Assembly: GCA_019359035.1 (NCBI GenBank)
Contig: JAHHIC010000071.1
Coordinates: forward strand, 1 to 55,062
Direction: 5' to 3'
From: Scytonematopsis contorta HA4267-MV1
GTDB taxonomy: Bacteria; Cyanobacteriota; Cyanobacteriia; Cyanobacteriales; Nostocaceae
DNA: 55,062 bases
Position numbers and translations under genes: made by a program. Under the pieces are notes generated by a model. The model had not been told where the DNA came from, made no database searches, and was given only the letters and a program-made list of their open reading frames with translations. This document shows positions 19,732-28,692 of the stretch, piece after piece; positions within the stretch are counted from its first letter, which is position 1, and every line of letters begins with the position of its first letter.

Positions 19732-20516
19732 GTGAAGAAGTCTTGGATATTTTCAAACTCTTGTATTAATGCATTTCTGTCTTTCCGTGCAACCAAATCA
19801 GCCAGATGAGTATAGGTTTTAGCCAACGAACAAATCGCCTGACATCTTTCCTCTGTTGCCAGCATGATATCAGCCCACAGGTGTGGACTTTGGGCTAACA
19901 ACCGATTAACGATATCAATTTCTTGTCGATAGCTGGGACTGGACATAGACAGGCTGCGATTTATATCAATTCTCTCTTGTGCTAAGAAAAAGCCTAGACA
20001 AAATCGAGAAAAATGCTGAGTTGCCTGAATTACGACCATCATCCGGTCGTGTTCTTCGGGTGTAGAAAATATTAATTCGCTATCTTGCATCACAAAAAAG
20101 TCTAGTATCCATTGGAATACTTTGTCACCTCTCCCAGGACATACAACTATTTTCTGTCCAAAGAAAGATTGAATACTCGGACCAAACATAGGATGCAATC
20201 CCATAACTGGACCACAATGATGTTCCAGCATTGCTTTAACTGGTTCAGTTTTTACACTAGTAATATCAGCAATTGCCGTATTTGGGGTCAAATATTTAGC
20301 AGCACGTTTAATAACATCTACCGTATATTCAATTGGGACAGAGACCAAAACCAGTTCTGTTTGACCCAAAAGTAAATTAGCATTATCCCAATCGTGATGT
20401 CCGAGAACACTTACTTCATGACCAGCAATTGATAACTGTTGAGTAAAGAATTTTCCCATTCTTCCCAGTCCACCAATTATGGTTATCTTGCGATGTCTAA
20501 AATTATCACTTTGCAT
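19722..20516 (-). CDS. tyrA: Prephenate/arogenate dehydrogenase
   Basis: TyrA oxidatively decarboxylates prephenate (or arogenate) on the way to 4-hydroxyphenylpyruvate and tyrosine, the second scytonemin precursor. The 264-aa protein has a Rossmann motif IIGGLGRMGKFF (about 13-24), GLHPMFGPS (about 122-130, catalytic His) and QATQHFSRFCLG (about 169-180). There is no chorismate mutase or ACT domain. The C-terminal TGS and stop lie in a dispersed repeat. It overlaps closely with the glycosyltransferase upstream (3-bp gap) and so is co-transcribed with it. tyrA is a regular scytonemin-cluster gene. Confidence 0.92.
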   Translation of the reverse strand: MQSDNFRHRKITIIGGLGRMGKFFTQQLSIAGHEVSVLGHHDWDNANLLLGQTELVLVSVPIEYTVDVIKRAAKYLTPNTAIADITSVKTEPVKAMLEHHCGPVMGLHPMFGPSIQSFFGQKIVVCPGRGDKVFQWILDFFVMQDSELIFSTPEEHDRMMVVIQATQHFSRFCLGFFLAQERIDINRSLSMSSPSYRQEIDIVNRLLAQSPHLWADIMLATEERCQAICSLAKTYTHLADLVARKDRNALIQEFENIQDFFTGS

Positions 20517-20519
20517 AAA

Positions 20520-21788
20520 TTACTGTTTAATCAGTTTTTCTACTGGCAAAGTAGAGGTTTGACTTGCTATCACATCTGCAAATAATTCTTCGTATTGCTG
20601 TAAAGCTTGTTCAAAAGAGTAACGTTCTATAGCAAACTTTCTACCTTGTTCTCCTAGCTTTTTGACTTTCGCTGGATTGGTATACAAATTCAGAATAGCA
20701 GATGCTAAAGCGTCAGATGATTCTGGCTCAACAACTATACCACCACCACTTTTTTTAACAGCACGGGCTGCCGTTCCATTACTAGGAACTGAAGCTATTA
20801 TAGGACGACCACTTGCCAGTAAAAGTGGTATCTTGGAAGGCATATTAAAAGAAATGACGTTGCGTTTTTGTAAAATTACTCCCACATCAGCAGCAGCTAG
20901 CATTTCCGGGAGTTTTTCTCTTGGTTGTAATGGTAGAAGTACGACATTATTTGCTTTATGAACTTGGCAATATTGCTGCAATTTTTCTAACGCTTTTGAT
21001 TCTCCTGCAATTACAAAGGCTATTTCTGGAATATGAGTTAGCTTGCTAGCAGCCTCAATTAGTGTTTCTAGTCTTTGTGTTAGAGCAATATTCCCTGAAT
21101 ACAATATAACAAATTTATCATCAACTTTATGGATTGTTTTCCAAGAATTATAATTTTTTGGTAGAGGACGGATAAAATTTACATTTACCCAATTGGGTAT
21201 ACAAATAATTTTATTCTTGGGTACTCCCTTTTTAATTAAATTTTCTACAAATCCCTCCGCAATAACACTAATTGTATGTGATGTTTTATATGCAAATTTT
21301 TCTGTAATTTCTAATATTCTAATCATCCATTTGTTAGTCAGCAAGCCTACACGCACGGCTGCTTCTGGTAAAATATCTTGTACATTCAAGACAACTGGAC
21401 AATTATATATAGCACCTAACAAAGCAGCGGGAAGAGATACAAGTAAAGGTGGAGCAGTCAAAAGAATTACATCTGGTCGCCAACCATTAAGTGCTTGCGG
21501 TAAACTACTAAAAACAAAGCTTAATTCCAAAAAGAGTCTATCTAACAAATTTGGTTGAGATTTAATTCGCAGGTAACTACGTTGAATAACAACACCATTT
21601 TTCTTTTCTGTCAGATACCATTTACCTCTATAATCCTCGTATATTTGCCTCTCTGGATAGTTAGGCATACCCGTTATGACACGAACAGAGTGACCCCGTT
21701 TTACTAGTCCTTCTGCTAGTTCGGTCATTAAGGGAGCAATGCCAATTAGTTCTGGATAATAGTTGTAAGAATAAATAAGGATTTGCAT
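20520..21788 (-). CDS. WcaI-like family 4 glycosyltransferase
   Basis: This 422-aa GT-B enzyme has an N-terminal domain beginning MQILIYSYNYYPELIGIAPL and a C-terminal nucleotide-sugar site with VILYSGNIALTQRLETLIEA, and SKIPLLLASGRPIIASVPS followed by GGGIVVEPES (E-x7-E type). It resembles colanic-acid WcaI-type glycosyltransferases. The same gene position is held by a glycosyltransferase in the N. punctiforme scytonemin locus. A role in sheath polysaccharide or in glycosylating the pigment is possible but unproven. Start ATG 21788. Confidence 0.9.
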   Translation of the reverse strand: MQILIYSYNYYPELIGIAPLMTELAEGLVKRGHSVRVITGMPNYPERQIYEDYRGKWYLTEKKNGVVIQRSYLRIKSQPNLLDRLFLELSFVFSSLPQALNGWRPDVILLTAPPLLVSLPAALLGAIYNCPVVLNVQDILPEAAVRVGLLTNKWMIRILEITEKFAYKTSHTISVIAEGFVENLIKKGVPKNKIICIPNWVNVNFIRPLPKNYNSWKTIHKVDDKFVILYSGNIALTQRLETLIEAASKLTHIPEIAFVIAGESKALEKLQQYCQVHKANNVVLLPLQPREKLPEMLAAADVGVILQKRNVISFNMPSKIPLLLASGRPIIASVPSNGTAARAVKKSGGGIVVEPESSDALASAILNLYTNPAKVKKLGEQGRKFAIERYSFEQALQQYEELFADVIASQTSTLPVEKLIKQ

Positions 21789-21887
21789 GGACTGTCATGG
21801 AATCGGTGGGTAAGGAATTAGAGAACTCCAAAAAATAAATTCTTAATCTTGCATCTTGTGGGGTGGGCATCCTTGCCCGCCCTTGTT

Positions 21888-22117
21888 TAAAGATGGATTG
21901 TATCTCTGTCTAAAGATGGATTGTATCTATATCTAAAGATGGATTGTATCTCTGTCTAAAGATGGATTGTATCTCTGTCTAAAGATGGATTGTATCTATA
22001 TCTAAAGATGGATTGTATCTATATCTAAAGATGGATTGTATCTCTATCTAAAGATGGATTGTATCTCTGTCTAAAGATGGATTGTATCTCTGTCTAAAGA
22101 TGGATTGTATCTATATC
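21888..22117. repeat. Ten tandem 23-bp repeats framed by an inverted GTGGGC repeat
   Basis: The unit TAAAGATGGATTGTATCTCT followed by GTC (variants ATATC, CTATC) occurs ten times with an exact 23-bp period, from 21888 to 22117. On either side lie GTGGGGTGGGCATCC...GCCCGCC (left) and GGACGGGCTGGAAGCCCATCC (right), an inverted repeat pair. The block fills the 379-bp spacer between scyF and the glycosyltransferase. No open frame is continuous, because 23 is not a multiple of three. Confidence 0.95.
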
Positions 22118-22167
22118 TGAGGACGGGCTGGAAGCCCATCCCACAAGAGAAAGAAAAATTGGAGAAA

Positions 22168-23373
22168 TTAGACAGTGACTTTTTCTATCTCAATCTTTGG
22201 AGAGATGACAGACATCACCTTGGCTTTTTGATTTTTTCTTAATTTAGTTGCCGCAGCACCCACACCCAACAATGTAAGACCTAATATTGATGTTGGCTCA
22301 GGTACTTTTTGTGACTTCCCTTTTGCAACATTCAATACTTGAACGCGACCTTGGAAGAAATCACCTACGTAAAGTTTACCGTCTTTGTAGCTTGTGCCAC
22401 CCGTCCAGTTAAATGAACCTGGTTTCAGGTCAAGAGGGTTACCAAAAGGTGGTTCTCCTTGTTTGGGAGGTGGTACAACTTCTCCAGATGAGTTACGGGC
22501 AGGTTCGCCATAAGCTGTGAGAAATTTACCTGTTTTATCAAATACCTGGACGCGGCTGTTGATAGAATCTGCCACATAGATATTTTCTTGCTCATCTACT
22601 TCTAGACCTATTGGCTGATTAAACTCTCCAGGTCCGGTGCCTTGTTTGCCAAATGTCAAAATAGGTTGACCCTCTGGATTAAGTACCTGAACGCGGTTGT
22701 TAAACTGGTCACTCACAAAGAAATTGCCACTGACTGGAGAAATTCTTAAACCTGCTGGTCCTTGAAACTGTCCAGGTGCGGTACCACTGCTGCCAATGCT
22801 ACTAAGTAGCTGACCGTCCGGGGTATATTTATTGATTTTGTCGCCGCTAAAATCCCCTATGTAAACATTGCCAGTTTTGTCAAATGTCACACCGGATGGA
22901 CCAAAGAAAGCCCTACCTGGTTTAAGACCACCAAATTCACCAAACGAGTTAATAAAGTTGCCTTTGGGGTCATAGACATTAACACGATTGTTAAAAACGT
23001 CACCCACATAAAGATTACCAGTATTTGGAGAAAATTCTAGAGCTGATGGCTCATCGAATTCTCCTACACCTTTGCCACCTTTACCAACAGCCCCAATGTA
23101 AGCACCGCTTTTATTGTATATTTCGACTTTATTACCAATGTTTGGGTTAAAACTGCCGTCAGGGTTTAAACCACGACCATTACTGACGTAGATATTCCCG
23201 GTTGATTCCTGCACCGTTATACCCTGAGGAACAAAGAGTTCTCCAGGACCGAAGCCTGGTTTGCCAATCTGACTATCGTAAGTCAAAGTGACTGCTTGGG
23301 ATTGTGTTGCAGTTGCCAAAACCATGAATCCGGTACTGACAAGCCCTATCGAGAAATTTTGTATCATTCCCAT
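22168..23373 (-). CDS. scyF: ScyF, secreted NHL-repeat beta-propeller with PEP-CTERM
   Basis: This 401-aa exported protein has a signal peptide (about 1-28), a six-bladed propeller of NHL repeats (repeated GPGEF/GQFxxPxGL and NIYVADSxNxRVQVFD-type blades, about 35-340) and a C-terminal PEP-CTERM signal (VPEPTSILGLTLLGVGAAA followed by KLRK). It is an accessory protein of scytonemin biosynthesis thought to act in the periplasm; its exact job is unresolved. ATG at 23373 has GGA about 9 nt upstream. It is separated from scyE by 194 bp with a hairpin. Confidence 0.9.
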   Translation of the reverse strand: MGMIQNFSIGLVSTGFMVLATATQSQAVTLTYDSQIGKPGFGPGELFVPQGITVQESTGNIYVSNGRGLNPDGSFNPNIGNKVEIYNKSGAYIGAVGKGGKGVGEFDEPSALEFSPNTGNLYVGDVFNNRVNVYDPKGNFINSFGEFGGLKPGRAFFGPSGVTFDKTGNVYIGDFSGDKINKYTPDGQLLSSIGSSGTAPGQFQGPAGLRISPVSGNFFVSDQFNNRVQVLNPEGQPILTFGKQGTGPGEFNQPIGLEVDEQENIYVADSINSRVQVFDKTGKFLTAYGEPARNSSGEVVPPPKQGEPPFGNPLDLKPGSFNWTGGTSYKDGKLYVGDFFQGRVQVLNVAKGKSQKVPEPTSILGLTLLGVGAAATKLRKNQKAKVMSVISPKIEIEKVTV

Positions 23374-23498
23374 GTTTTTTCCAAGTCTAGGTAAAATTTG
23401 CCTTGAGTTTGTCTTGTCTTTTTGCTTTGTCTGGTGCGATATCAGCCTACAGAAGTAAATAACTAATATTTATTTCCACAGAAAATATTTCTTTATAC

Positions 23499-23534
23499 GC
23501 GAGTAGGTGCTTCTTTTTACGGAAGCACGCTCGC
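23499..23534. repeat. Hairpin in the scyE-scyF spacer
   Basis: GTGCTTC (23507-23513) pairs with GAAGCAC (23522-23528), extended by GCGAG/CTCGC outside. No T-run follows on the minus strand, so it is not a typical terminator; it may be a processing or attenuation site. Confidence 0.4.
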
Positions 23535-23567
23535 AACAGAAATAGTGACATCGCGAACCAAGCCTTT

Positions 23568-24962
23568 TTAAACAGCTGTTTTTACCTTGGTTGCATCTTT
23601 GCGTTTGCGTTTATTTAGTGAAGTGACACCTAAGGCTCCAGCTACTATTAAACTAATTACAGAAGTGGGTTCGGGAATTTTCTTTCCTGCTTTCGGGTCA
23701 ATTCTAATAATTTGCCCAGTTTCTGCAAGTCTGGCTCGGTTGGCTATAAGCAAAGTACCATCTTTCGGGTCAAATGTTAAACCAGAACCTACTTCTAATC
23801 CATTGCCGCTCCAAATAGTTGAACGAGTGCCATCTTTGCCAATTTTGATTAATGAACCACTAATATCACCCGTAACCACACCACCCTGTTGAATGCCTTT
23901 CCATTCTGACTGATTCATATGTTGCAAGGCGTAAAGATTACCTTCTTTGTCGTATGCAACACCAGTCAGTTGCGTGAAACCATCTGCAATTACTTTTATA
24001 TTGCTCAAATTATTGGGGTCAACGCTAAAGATACGCGCTTTGTTTTCTGGGTAAGGAAAATAAGTGTATTCGCCTACTGTTAAGGTTCCATCTGGAGCAT
24101 TCGCAATTGCAGTAGGTACAGATTGGAATGAAATGGGAAAAGCCTGCGTTCCCGATGGGTCACTTACTGAGTTTCCTGGGGGTGGCCCAGATGGAGTGTC
24201 TGTCTGACCTGTAGATGCAAGTAGTTGTTGTTGAGCTTCTGCTGATGGAGGAATAGATGGGAATTGTAGTTCGCTTCTATCAATTGGTCGTGTAGGAAAA
24301 GCAGCTACATTTTTAATACCACTACCATCGAGTCCTACAGAATATATACTGTTTCCACCTCCATCGACTACATAAGCGGTATTACCGATAATGTTCATCG
24401 CGTAGGGGTTACTGATTACATCAGTACCATCGAGATTATTTTTGATTTCGTATGATGCAAGGTCGGCGATACTTGTTAGCGATTTGGTGTTTAAATCAAC
24501 TTTCAGTAGTTGTCCAAGTAAAGGGGTTTTTAGTACGGTCTCACGGGTCTCTGGGTTACCCGCATAACCCATTAAAAGATATGCATCGCCTTTACTGTCA
24601 AATTTAATATCCGCTGGACCAGCCCCTTGTTCTCCAGAAGGTGTTAATGCTAGAGATGGAAGGTTGGAGAGTATAGTTTCTTGTTTCCCATCTGGTGTAA
24701 TTTTTATTAAACTGCCTGTATTACCAGCGCATAAAGGGATAAATTGAGAACTAGGTGATGGTATACATCTGCCGTCTTTTCCGTCACCTCCTCGGCCTGT
24801 TTCTGCGATGTAAAGGCTACCGTCTGGGCCAAAAGCGGTACCTCGTGGGTTATCAAGTTTGTCGGATACTACGGAAAGAGTTGCTGCTTTTGTCGCTTTT
24901 GGTGCCAAAATTATGGCAAGAGAAAGTGTCAAAAATGTAAGTGTTAAGTGCTTTAGTTTCAT
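23568..24962 (-). CDS. scyE: ScyE, secreted ScyD/ScyE-family beta-propeller with PEP-CTERM
   Basis: From the ATG at 24962 the protein is 464 aa with a clear signal peptide (MKLKHLTLTFLTLSLAIILA, then a KATKAA cleavage zone). An upstream GTG (25001) would add 13 residues before the signal and is less likely. The body is a beta-propeller, with GTAFGPDGSLYIAETG-type blades and cysteines in GRCIPSP and PLCAGN that may form a disulphide. It ends in PEP-CTERM (KIPEPTSVISLIVAGALG, then KRKRKD). Its identity as ScyE rests on order relative to scyC. ScyE has been proposed to help finish scytonemin in the periplasm. Confidence 0.87.
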   Translation of the reverse strand: MKLKHLTLTFLTLSLAIILAPKATKAATLSVVSDKLDNPRGTAFGPDGSLYIAETGRGGDGKDGRCIPSPSSQFIPLCAGNTGSLIKITPDGKQETILSNLPSLALTPSGEQGAGPADIKFDSKGDAYLLMGYAGNPETRETVLKTPLLGQLLKVDLNTKSLTSIADLASYEIKNNLDGTDVISNPYAMNIIGNTAYVVDGGGNSIYSVGLDGSGIKNVAAFPTRPIDRSELQFPSIPPSAEAQQQLLASTGQTDTPSGPPPGNSVSDPSGTQAFPISFQSVPTAIANAPDGTLTVGEYTYFPYPENKARIFSVDPNNLSNIKVIADGFTQLTGVAYDKEGNLYALQHMNQSEWKGIQQGGVVTGDISGSLIKIGKDGTRSTIWSGNGLEVGSGLTFDPKDGTLLIANRARLAETGQIIRIDPKAGKKIPEPTSVISLIVAGALGVTSLNKRKRKDATKVKTAV

Positions 24963-25011
24963 GTCTGGCAAATATGGTATGAGTACTGTTGGAAAATTCA
25001 CACGCAGAGAC

Positions 25012-26340
25012 CTAACCCCCCTTCCCCCCTTCCCTATGAGGGAATGGGGGTTTTAAAGCCTCTCTCCTCTTAGGGGAGAGGTTTGGAGAGGGGTCTTTAT
25101 TCTTGTTTTTGGTTAACAAGGTGATACTGGAAATACTGATGATTATCAGACCTAGGGTAGAAGTTGACTCAGGGACAGATTTTCTATTATCAAATTTAAT
25201 TACTTGTCCTTGTCCTGGAAGTCCACCTTTATTGACAACATAAATGTCACCATCTGACCCTATTGTTAGGGAGGTTGGTGCTATTAGCCCGTCACCACTC
25301 GCAAGAGTTGTGCGGTTACCATTGGGAGCTATTTTGATGAGAGAACCATCAAAGTTACCTTTCCAACCTGATTCGTTTGCGTACTGTAAGGCATATAAAT
25401 TGCCTTCGGTATCAAAACTTAAGTCGGAAAGTTGTGTAAAGCCATCAGCGTAAATTTCTGGCTTGCCGTTTTCACCGATTCTGTAAATTTTTGCGGCTTT
25501 TTCTGGAAAAGGGAAGCCAGTGAATTCACTTACATAATAAGCCCCATCGAGTCCTTTTGCAACAGCTGAAGGTACTGATTGAACTGAAAATTCTGATGGT
25601 GGTACAACAGCATCAGAAGTTGGTACTCTTGCAGAATCAAAAGCAATAGCGTTTGAGTTAGGAAATATAGGATTTGTTATAACTTGATTGGGAATTGTGG
25701 CAAGTTCCCTAAGATTACTCCCATCGATACCTACACTCAGCACGCTATTACCACCAGCATCAACGGCAACAAAATTATTACCGTCTAATATGAAATCTAA
25801 GGGATTACTTACTACATCACCTTTATCAGGATTATTAGTAAGTTCATAGCTAGCGAGGTCAGCAATATTTTTCCAGGAATTGGTATTAAAATCAGGTGTA
25901 ATAATTTTTCCCAAATCATTGCTGCCTAAAGCATTACGTAAGTTAGGATTTGCCGCATATCCAAGCAAAATATAAGGCTTACCTGTGACATCAAATTTGA
26001 TATCATGAGCACCAGCAGCTTGGGTTCCATCTGGTAATGCTAAAGAAGGTAATCCTGTTAGTATGCGTTTGGATGTATTGTTTTTAATTTGCGTTATCGC
26101 ACCACTAGAACCATAACATAAGTTGTTACCTTGGGCGCTGGGGGAAGGAACACAAGCACCATTTCCCCCAATACCAGCTTCTGTGACATACAAACTCCCA
26201 TCAGGAGCAAAGCTAATACCTTTAGCATTGTCCAATCTGTCAGCAAGCACAGAAAAAGTTGCTGCTTTTACTGATTTTGTACCAGCAAAAATAGCAATCA
26301 TAAATGTGATAAACGAGAGCAGAGTTTGTTTGTATTGCAT
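25012..26340 (-). CDS. scyD: ScyD, secreted ScyD/ScyE-family beta-propeller with altered C-terminus
   Basis: This 442-aa paralogue of ScyE has a signal peptide (about 1-26, ending KSVKAA), propeller blades (GISFAPDGSLYVTEAG, SLTIGSDGDIYVVN) and the same paired cysteines (ACVPSP, NLCYG). The sorting signal is degenerate: VPESTSTLGLIIISISSITL instead of VPEP. After its basic patch the frame runs 27 residues further (DPSPNLSPKRREALKPPFPH onward) through a dispersed repeat before stopping at 25012. The extension looks acquired and may impair C-terminal processing. It lies between scyC and scyE as in N. punctiforme. Confidence 0.87.
   Translation of the reverse strand: MQYKQTLLSFITFMIAIFAGTKSVKAATFSVLADRLDNAKGISFAPDGSLYVTEAGIGGNGACVPSPSAQGNNLCYGSSGAITQIKNNTSKRILTGLPSLALPDGTQAAGAHDIKFDVTGKPYILLGYAANPNLRNALGSNDLGKIITPDFNTNSWKNIADLASYELTNNPDKGDVVSNPLDFILDGNNFVAVDAGGNSVLSVGIDGSNLRELATIPNQVITNPIFPNSNAIAFDSARVPTSDAVVPPSEFSVQSVPSAVAKGLDGAYYVSEFTGFPFPEKAAKIYRIGENGKPEIYADGFTQLSDLSFDTEGNLYALQYANESGWKGNFDGSLIKIAPNGNRTTLASGDGLIAPTSLTIGSDGDIYVVNKGGLPGQGQVIKFDNRKSVPESTSTLGLIIISISSITLLTKNKNKDPSPNLSPKRREALKPPFPHREGGKGG
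25016..25100. repeat. Dispersed palindromic repeat overlapping the scyD 3' end
   Basis: A CCCCCTTCCC/GGGAATGGGGG palindrome and a CTCTCCTCTTAGGGGAGAGG palindrome lie next to each other. They encode the last ~25 residues of the scyD frame and its stop. The predicted PPFPHREGG-type peptide is typical of this repeat read in one frame. Confidence 0.7.
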
Positions 26341-26390
26341 TTCTATTTATTCATCATTAATCAATAGATTTTAGATTTTGGCGGATATTT

Positions 26391-26428
26391 AAAATCTAAA
26401 ACCCAAAATCTAAAACCCAAAATCTAAC
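26391..26428. repeat. 14-bp tandem repeat between scyC and scyD
   Basis: AAAATCTAAAACCC is repeated about 2.7 times. An inverted copy of the core (TTTTAGATTTT) lies just to the left at about 26370. It is a non-coding low-complexity spacer. Confidence 0.6.
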
Positions 26429-26461
26429 AGTAAAAATTTAAGATTGTCTAACCACTAAATA

Positions 26462-27433
26462 CTATTGGCTGACAACTAATTCCTCTTGAGTCCGTGGTAC
26501 GTAACTCATACCCCGGTCAAAGGATTGTAAATTGCCTGCTTTGGCTTCCAACATTCGTTTAATGTTCATATTTTCAGCTCCAAAATCTTCAATTTGTAAT
26601 TTGCCATAACGTTGAGGTTTACCTACTTTCCAAAATGTAATTCTGTGTAAGATAAAGCCAGGAGCTTCTGGGTCAGCAAATGCATAAGAAGCAGGGATTA
26701 GTAGTACTGGTGAACGTTGATAAAACCCATACTCAGGATAAAAATATTCTTGCTCCAATAAATAATATTTACTGGAATGATGCAAATTTTGTGAAATTCT
26801 TAATTTTCGGTCATATTCATCAATAAATTCGCCAGAAGAGTGAGAAATTTCTCCTACAGGTCGTACTAGATGTGCCCATTCATTAATATTTTGTAAGTTC
26901 GCTAAATACTCTACTGCTATTTCAATTGGAGCATCAACATAAATAGTGTCAGTATCAATATAATAGCGTCCTGTCGCAGCTGCTATGCGCCCTGACTTAC
27001 GCTCTAAATTAGCTTTTAAAGAACGACATTCAGAAGTATGTACAGTATGAATCCCCTGCATAATCATCTGAGTTTGTCGCCTGGGGTCCACAAAGCTTAA
27101 CCAATGAAAATATACTCCTTCCTCATCAGTTCCAGGCTCTATATAATCGGGAGGAAACAACAAAACAGGGTAAACTTGGAAATATTGATTGTACTCAAAT
27201 CCGCAATGCCATTCAATACCATAAAAAAGCGAATTTTCTAATTTTTTAACATGATAGTAAAGATTTTTGTGGTAGCCGGAAGCAGTTCCAATCCAAGTAT
27301 CCTCATCAACTTGTTCCTTCATCCGACTAAACAGCGTCCATTCATCCAGATTTTTTAAACTGCAAAGATACTCAAAAGCAGTCTCTGGAGAAGTAGCGAT
27401 ATATGCTGATGTTGCAAACGTATTTTTTTCCAT
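26462..27433 (-). CDS. scyC: ScyC, scytonemin monomer cyclase/decarboxylase
   Basis: The 323-aa protein contains two SRPBCC/START-like halves: the sequence SPETAFEYLCSLKNLDEWTL near residue 15 is echoed by APIEIAVEYLANLQNINEWA near residue 167. ScyC cyclises and decarboxylates the beta-keto acid made by ScyA, giving the tricyclic ketone half of scytonemin; this is established biochemistry for the N. punctiforme enzyme. There is no signal peptide, so it is cytoplasmic. It lies 29 bp downstream of scyB and shares its transcript. Start ATG 27433. Confidence 0.92.
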   Translation of the reverse strand: MEKNTFATSAYIATSPETAFEYLCSLKNLDEWTLFSRMKEQVDEDTWIGTASGYHKNLYYHVKKLENSLFYGIEWHCGFEYNQYFQVYPVLLFPPDYIEPGTDEEGVYFHWLSFVDPRRQTQMIMQGIHTVHTSECRSLKANLERKSGRIAAATGRYYIDTDTIYVDAPIEIAVEYLANLQNINEWAHLVRPVGEISHSSGEFIDEYDRKLRISQNLHHSSKYYLLEQEYFYPEYGFYQRSPVLLIPASYAFADPEAPGFILHRITFWKVGKPQRYGKLQIEDFGAENMNIKRMLEAKAGNLQSFDRGMSYVPRTQEELVVSQ

Positions 27434-27462
27434 TGTTTACTCCTTAATATAGCAACTTATAA

Positions 27463-28527
27463 CTACACACGTACTAATTCTTTAGCTTTTAGCTTTCTAG
27501 CGCTTATGATTCTGTCCTCTGCCAATTGTTTAGCAGCATCGTTAGTAGTAATTTTTTTATGCTGAGCTAATGTGAAAATAGCTAACAAAGTGTCATAGAT
27601 ACCATTTATTTGCTGAAAAACTTTCTTTTCGTCATAACCAATCATTTCGTTATAAACATTAATAAGTCCTCCAGAATTTATCACATAATCTGGACAATAA
27701 AGAATTTGTTTTTCTGCCAGCATCATACCATGAATGATTTCGTTATCAAGCTGATTATTGGCAGCACCAGCAATAATCGTAGCTCGGATATTAGGAATAG
27801 TATCGCTATTTAAAATTCCACCAAAAGCACAAGGAGAAAATACATCTACATCCAAAGAGTAAATTTCATTCGGTTCAACAATCTTTGCTCCAAAAAGACG
27901 TTTAACTTGTTCTGCTTTTTCTGAATTTACATCAGTAACATAAAGGCTAGCTCCATGTTCATGCAAATACTGACAAACATTTTGACCAACATTTCCTAAA
28001 CCTTGAACTGCAACTTTTAATCCTTTTAATTGTCCCGCTTGTAAACGAAATTGTGCTGCTGCTTTTATTCCTTGAATAACTCCCCAAGCAGTAACAGGAG
28101 CAGGACCACCAGATTTTTCTTCTACCCCTACTACATGTTTTGTTTCTTTATTAATCACCCTTATATCTTGAGGAGTAAGATTCATATCTTGACCAGTAAT
28201 AAATCTTCCTTGAAGACTTTCCACAAAACGTCCATAGGCTCTTAACAAATCTTCAGTCTTATGCTCTGGTTTAGCAATAATAACTGCCTTACCTCCACCG
28301 ACGGGAATATTAGCACAAGCAGCCTTATAAGTCATACCACGACTAAGGCGTAACGCATCCTTTAACGCAACTTCCTCGTTAACATAAGGTAATAATCTTG
28401 TTGCTCCCATCGCTGGTCCAATGCTTGTATCATGAATAGCAATTATTGCTTTAATATCAGGGTCTTTGCCATGACAGAAAAGAACTTGCTCGTGACCCAT
28501 TTCATTAACAGTTTCAAATAGCTTCAC
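27463..28527 (-). CDS. scyB: ScyB, tryptophan dehydrogenase (Leu/Val dehydrogenase family)
   Basis: ScyB deaminates L-tryptophan to indole-3-pyruvate with NAD+. The 354-aa protein has the amino-acid dehydrogenase core: K68 in GMTYKAACANIP and catalytic K80 in VGGGKAVIIAKP (the same numbering as leucine dehydrogenase), ITGQDMN, and the Rossmann motif VQGLGNVGQNV. All catalytic residues look intact. It is separated from scyA by a 165-bp spacer made almost wholly of inverted heptamer arrays, and followed after 29 bp by scyC. Confidence 0.95.
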   Translation of the reverse strand: MKLFETVNEMGHEQVLFCHGKDPDIKAIIAIHDTSIGPAMGATRLLPYVNEEVALKDALRLSRGMTYKAACANIPVGGGKAVIIAKPEHKTEDLLRAYGRFVESLQGRFITGQDMNLTPQDIRVINKETKHVVGVEEKSGGPAPVTAWGVIQGIKAAAQFRLQAGQLKGLKVAVQGLGNVGQNVCQYLHEHGASLYVTDVNSEKAEQVKRLFGAKIVEPNEIYSLDVDVFSPCAFGGILNSDTIPNIRATIIAGAANNQLDNEIIHGMMLAEKQILYCPDYVINSGGLINVYNEMIGYDEKKVFQQINGIYDTLLAIFTLAQHKKITTNDAAKQLAEDRIISARKLKAKELVRV

Positions 28528-28542
28528 CCGTAACTCCTTGTG

Positions 28543-28685
28543 GTTGACAGTTGACGGTTGACAGTTGACAGTTGACGGTTGACGGTTGACGGGGGAACAC
28601 TCTATGTCGCATAGCTTCTAATACCTAAGTAAAAACAATTGAGCAGTCAACAGTCAACAGTCAACAGTCAACAGTTAACAATCAA
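28543..28685. repeat. Two inverted heptamer arrays forming a large potential hairpin
   Basis: Seven copies of GTTGACA/GTTGACG (28543-28591) face six copies of CAGTCAA and variants (28644-28685). The arrays are mutually complementary and separated by ~52 bp. The block occupies nearly the whole scyA-scyB spacer. Short tandem heptamers of this kind are a hallmark of heterocystous cyanobacterial genomes. Confidence 0.9.
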
Positions 28686-28692
28686 CAACAAA

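Noticed and set aside
21888-22117. 23-bp repeats as a CRISPR array
   Set aside because: The units are directly adjacent with no unique spacers, the period is exactly 23 bp, and no cas gene is present.
24755-25056. Plus-strand short frames over the scyE 5' end
   Set aside because: They are shadow frames of the signal peptide region and a repeat, with no start signals or homology.
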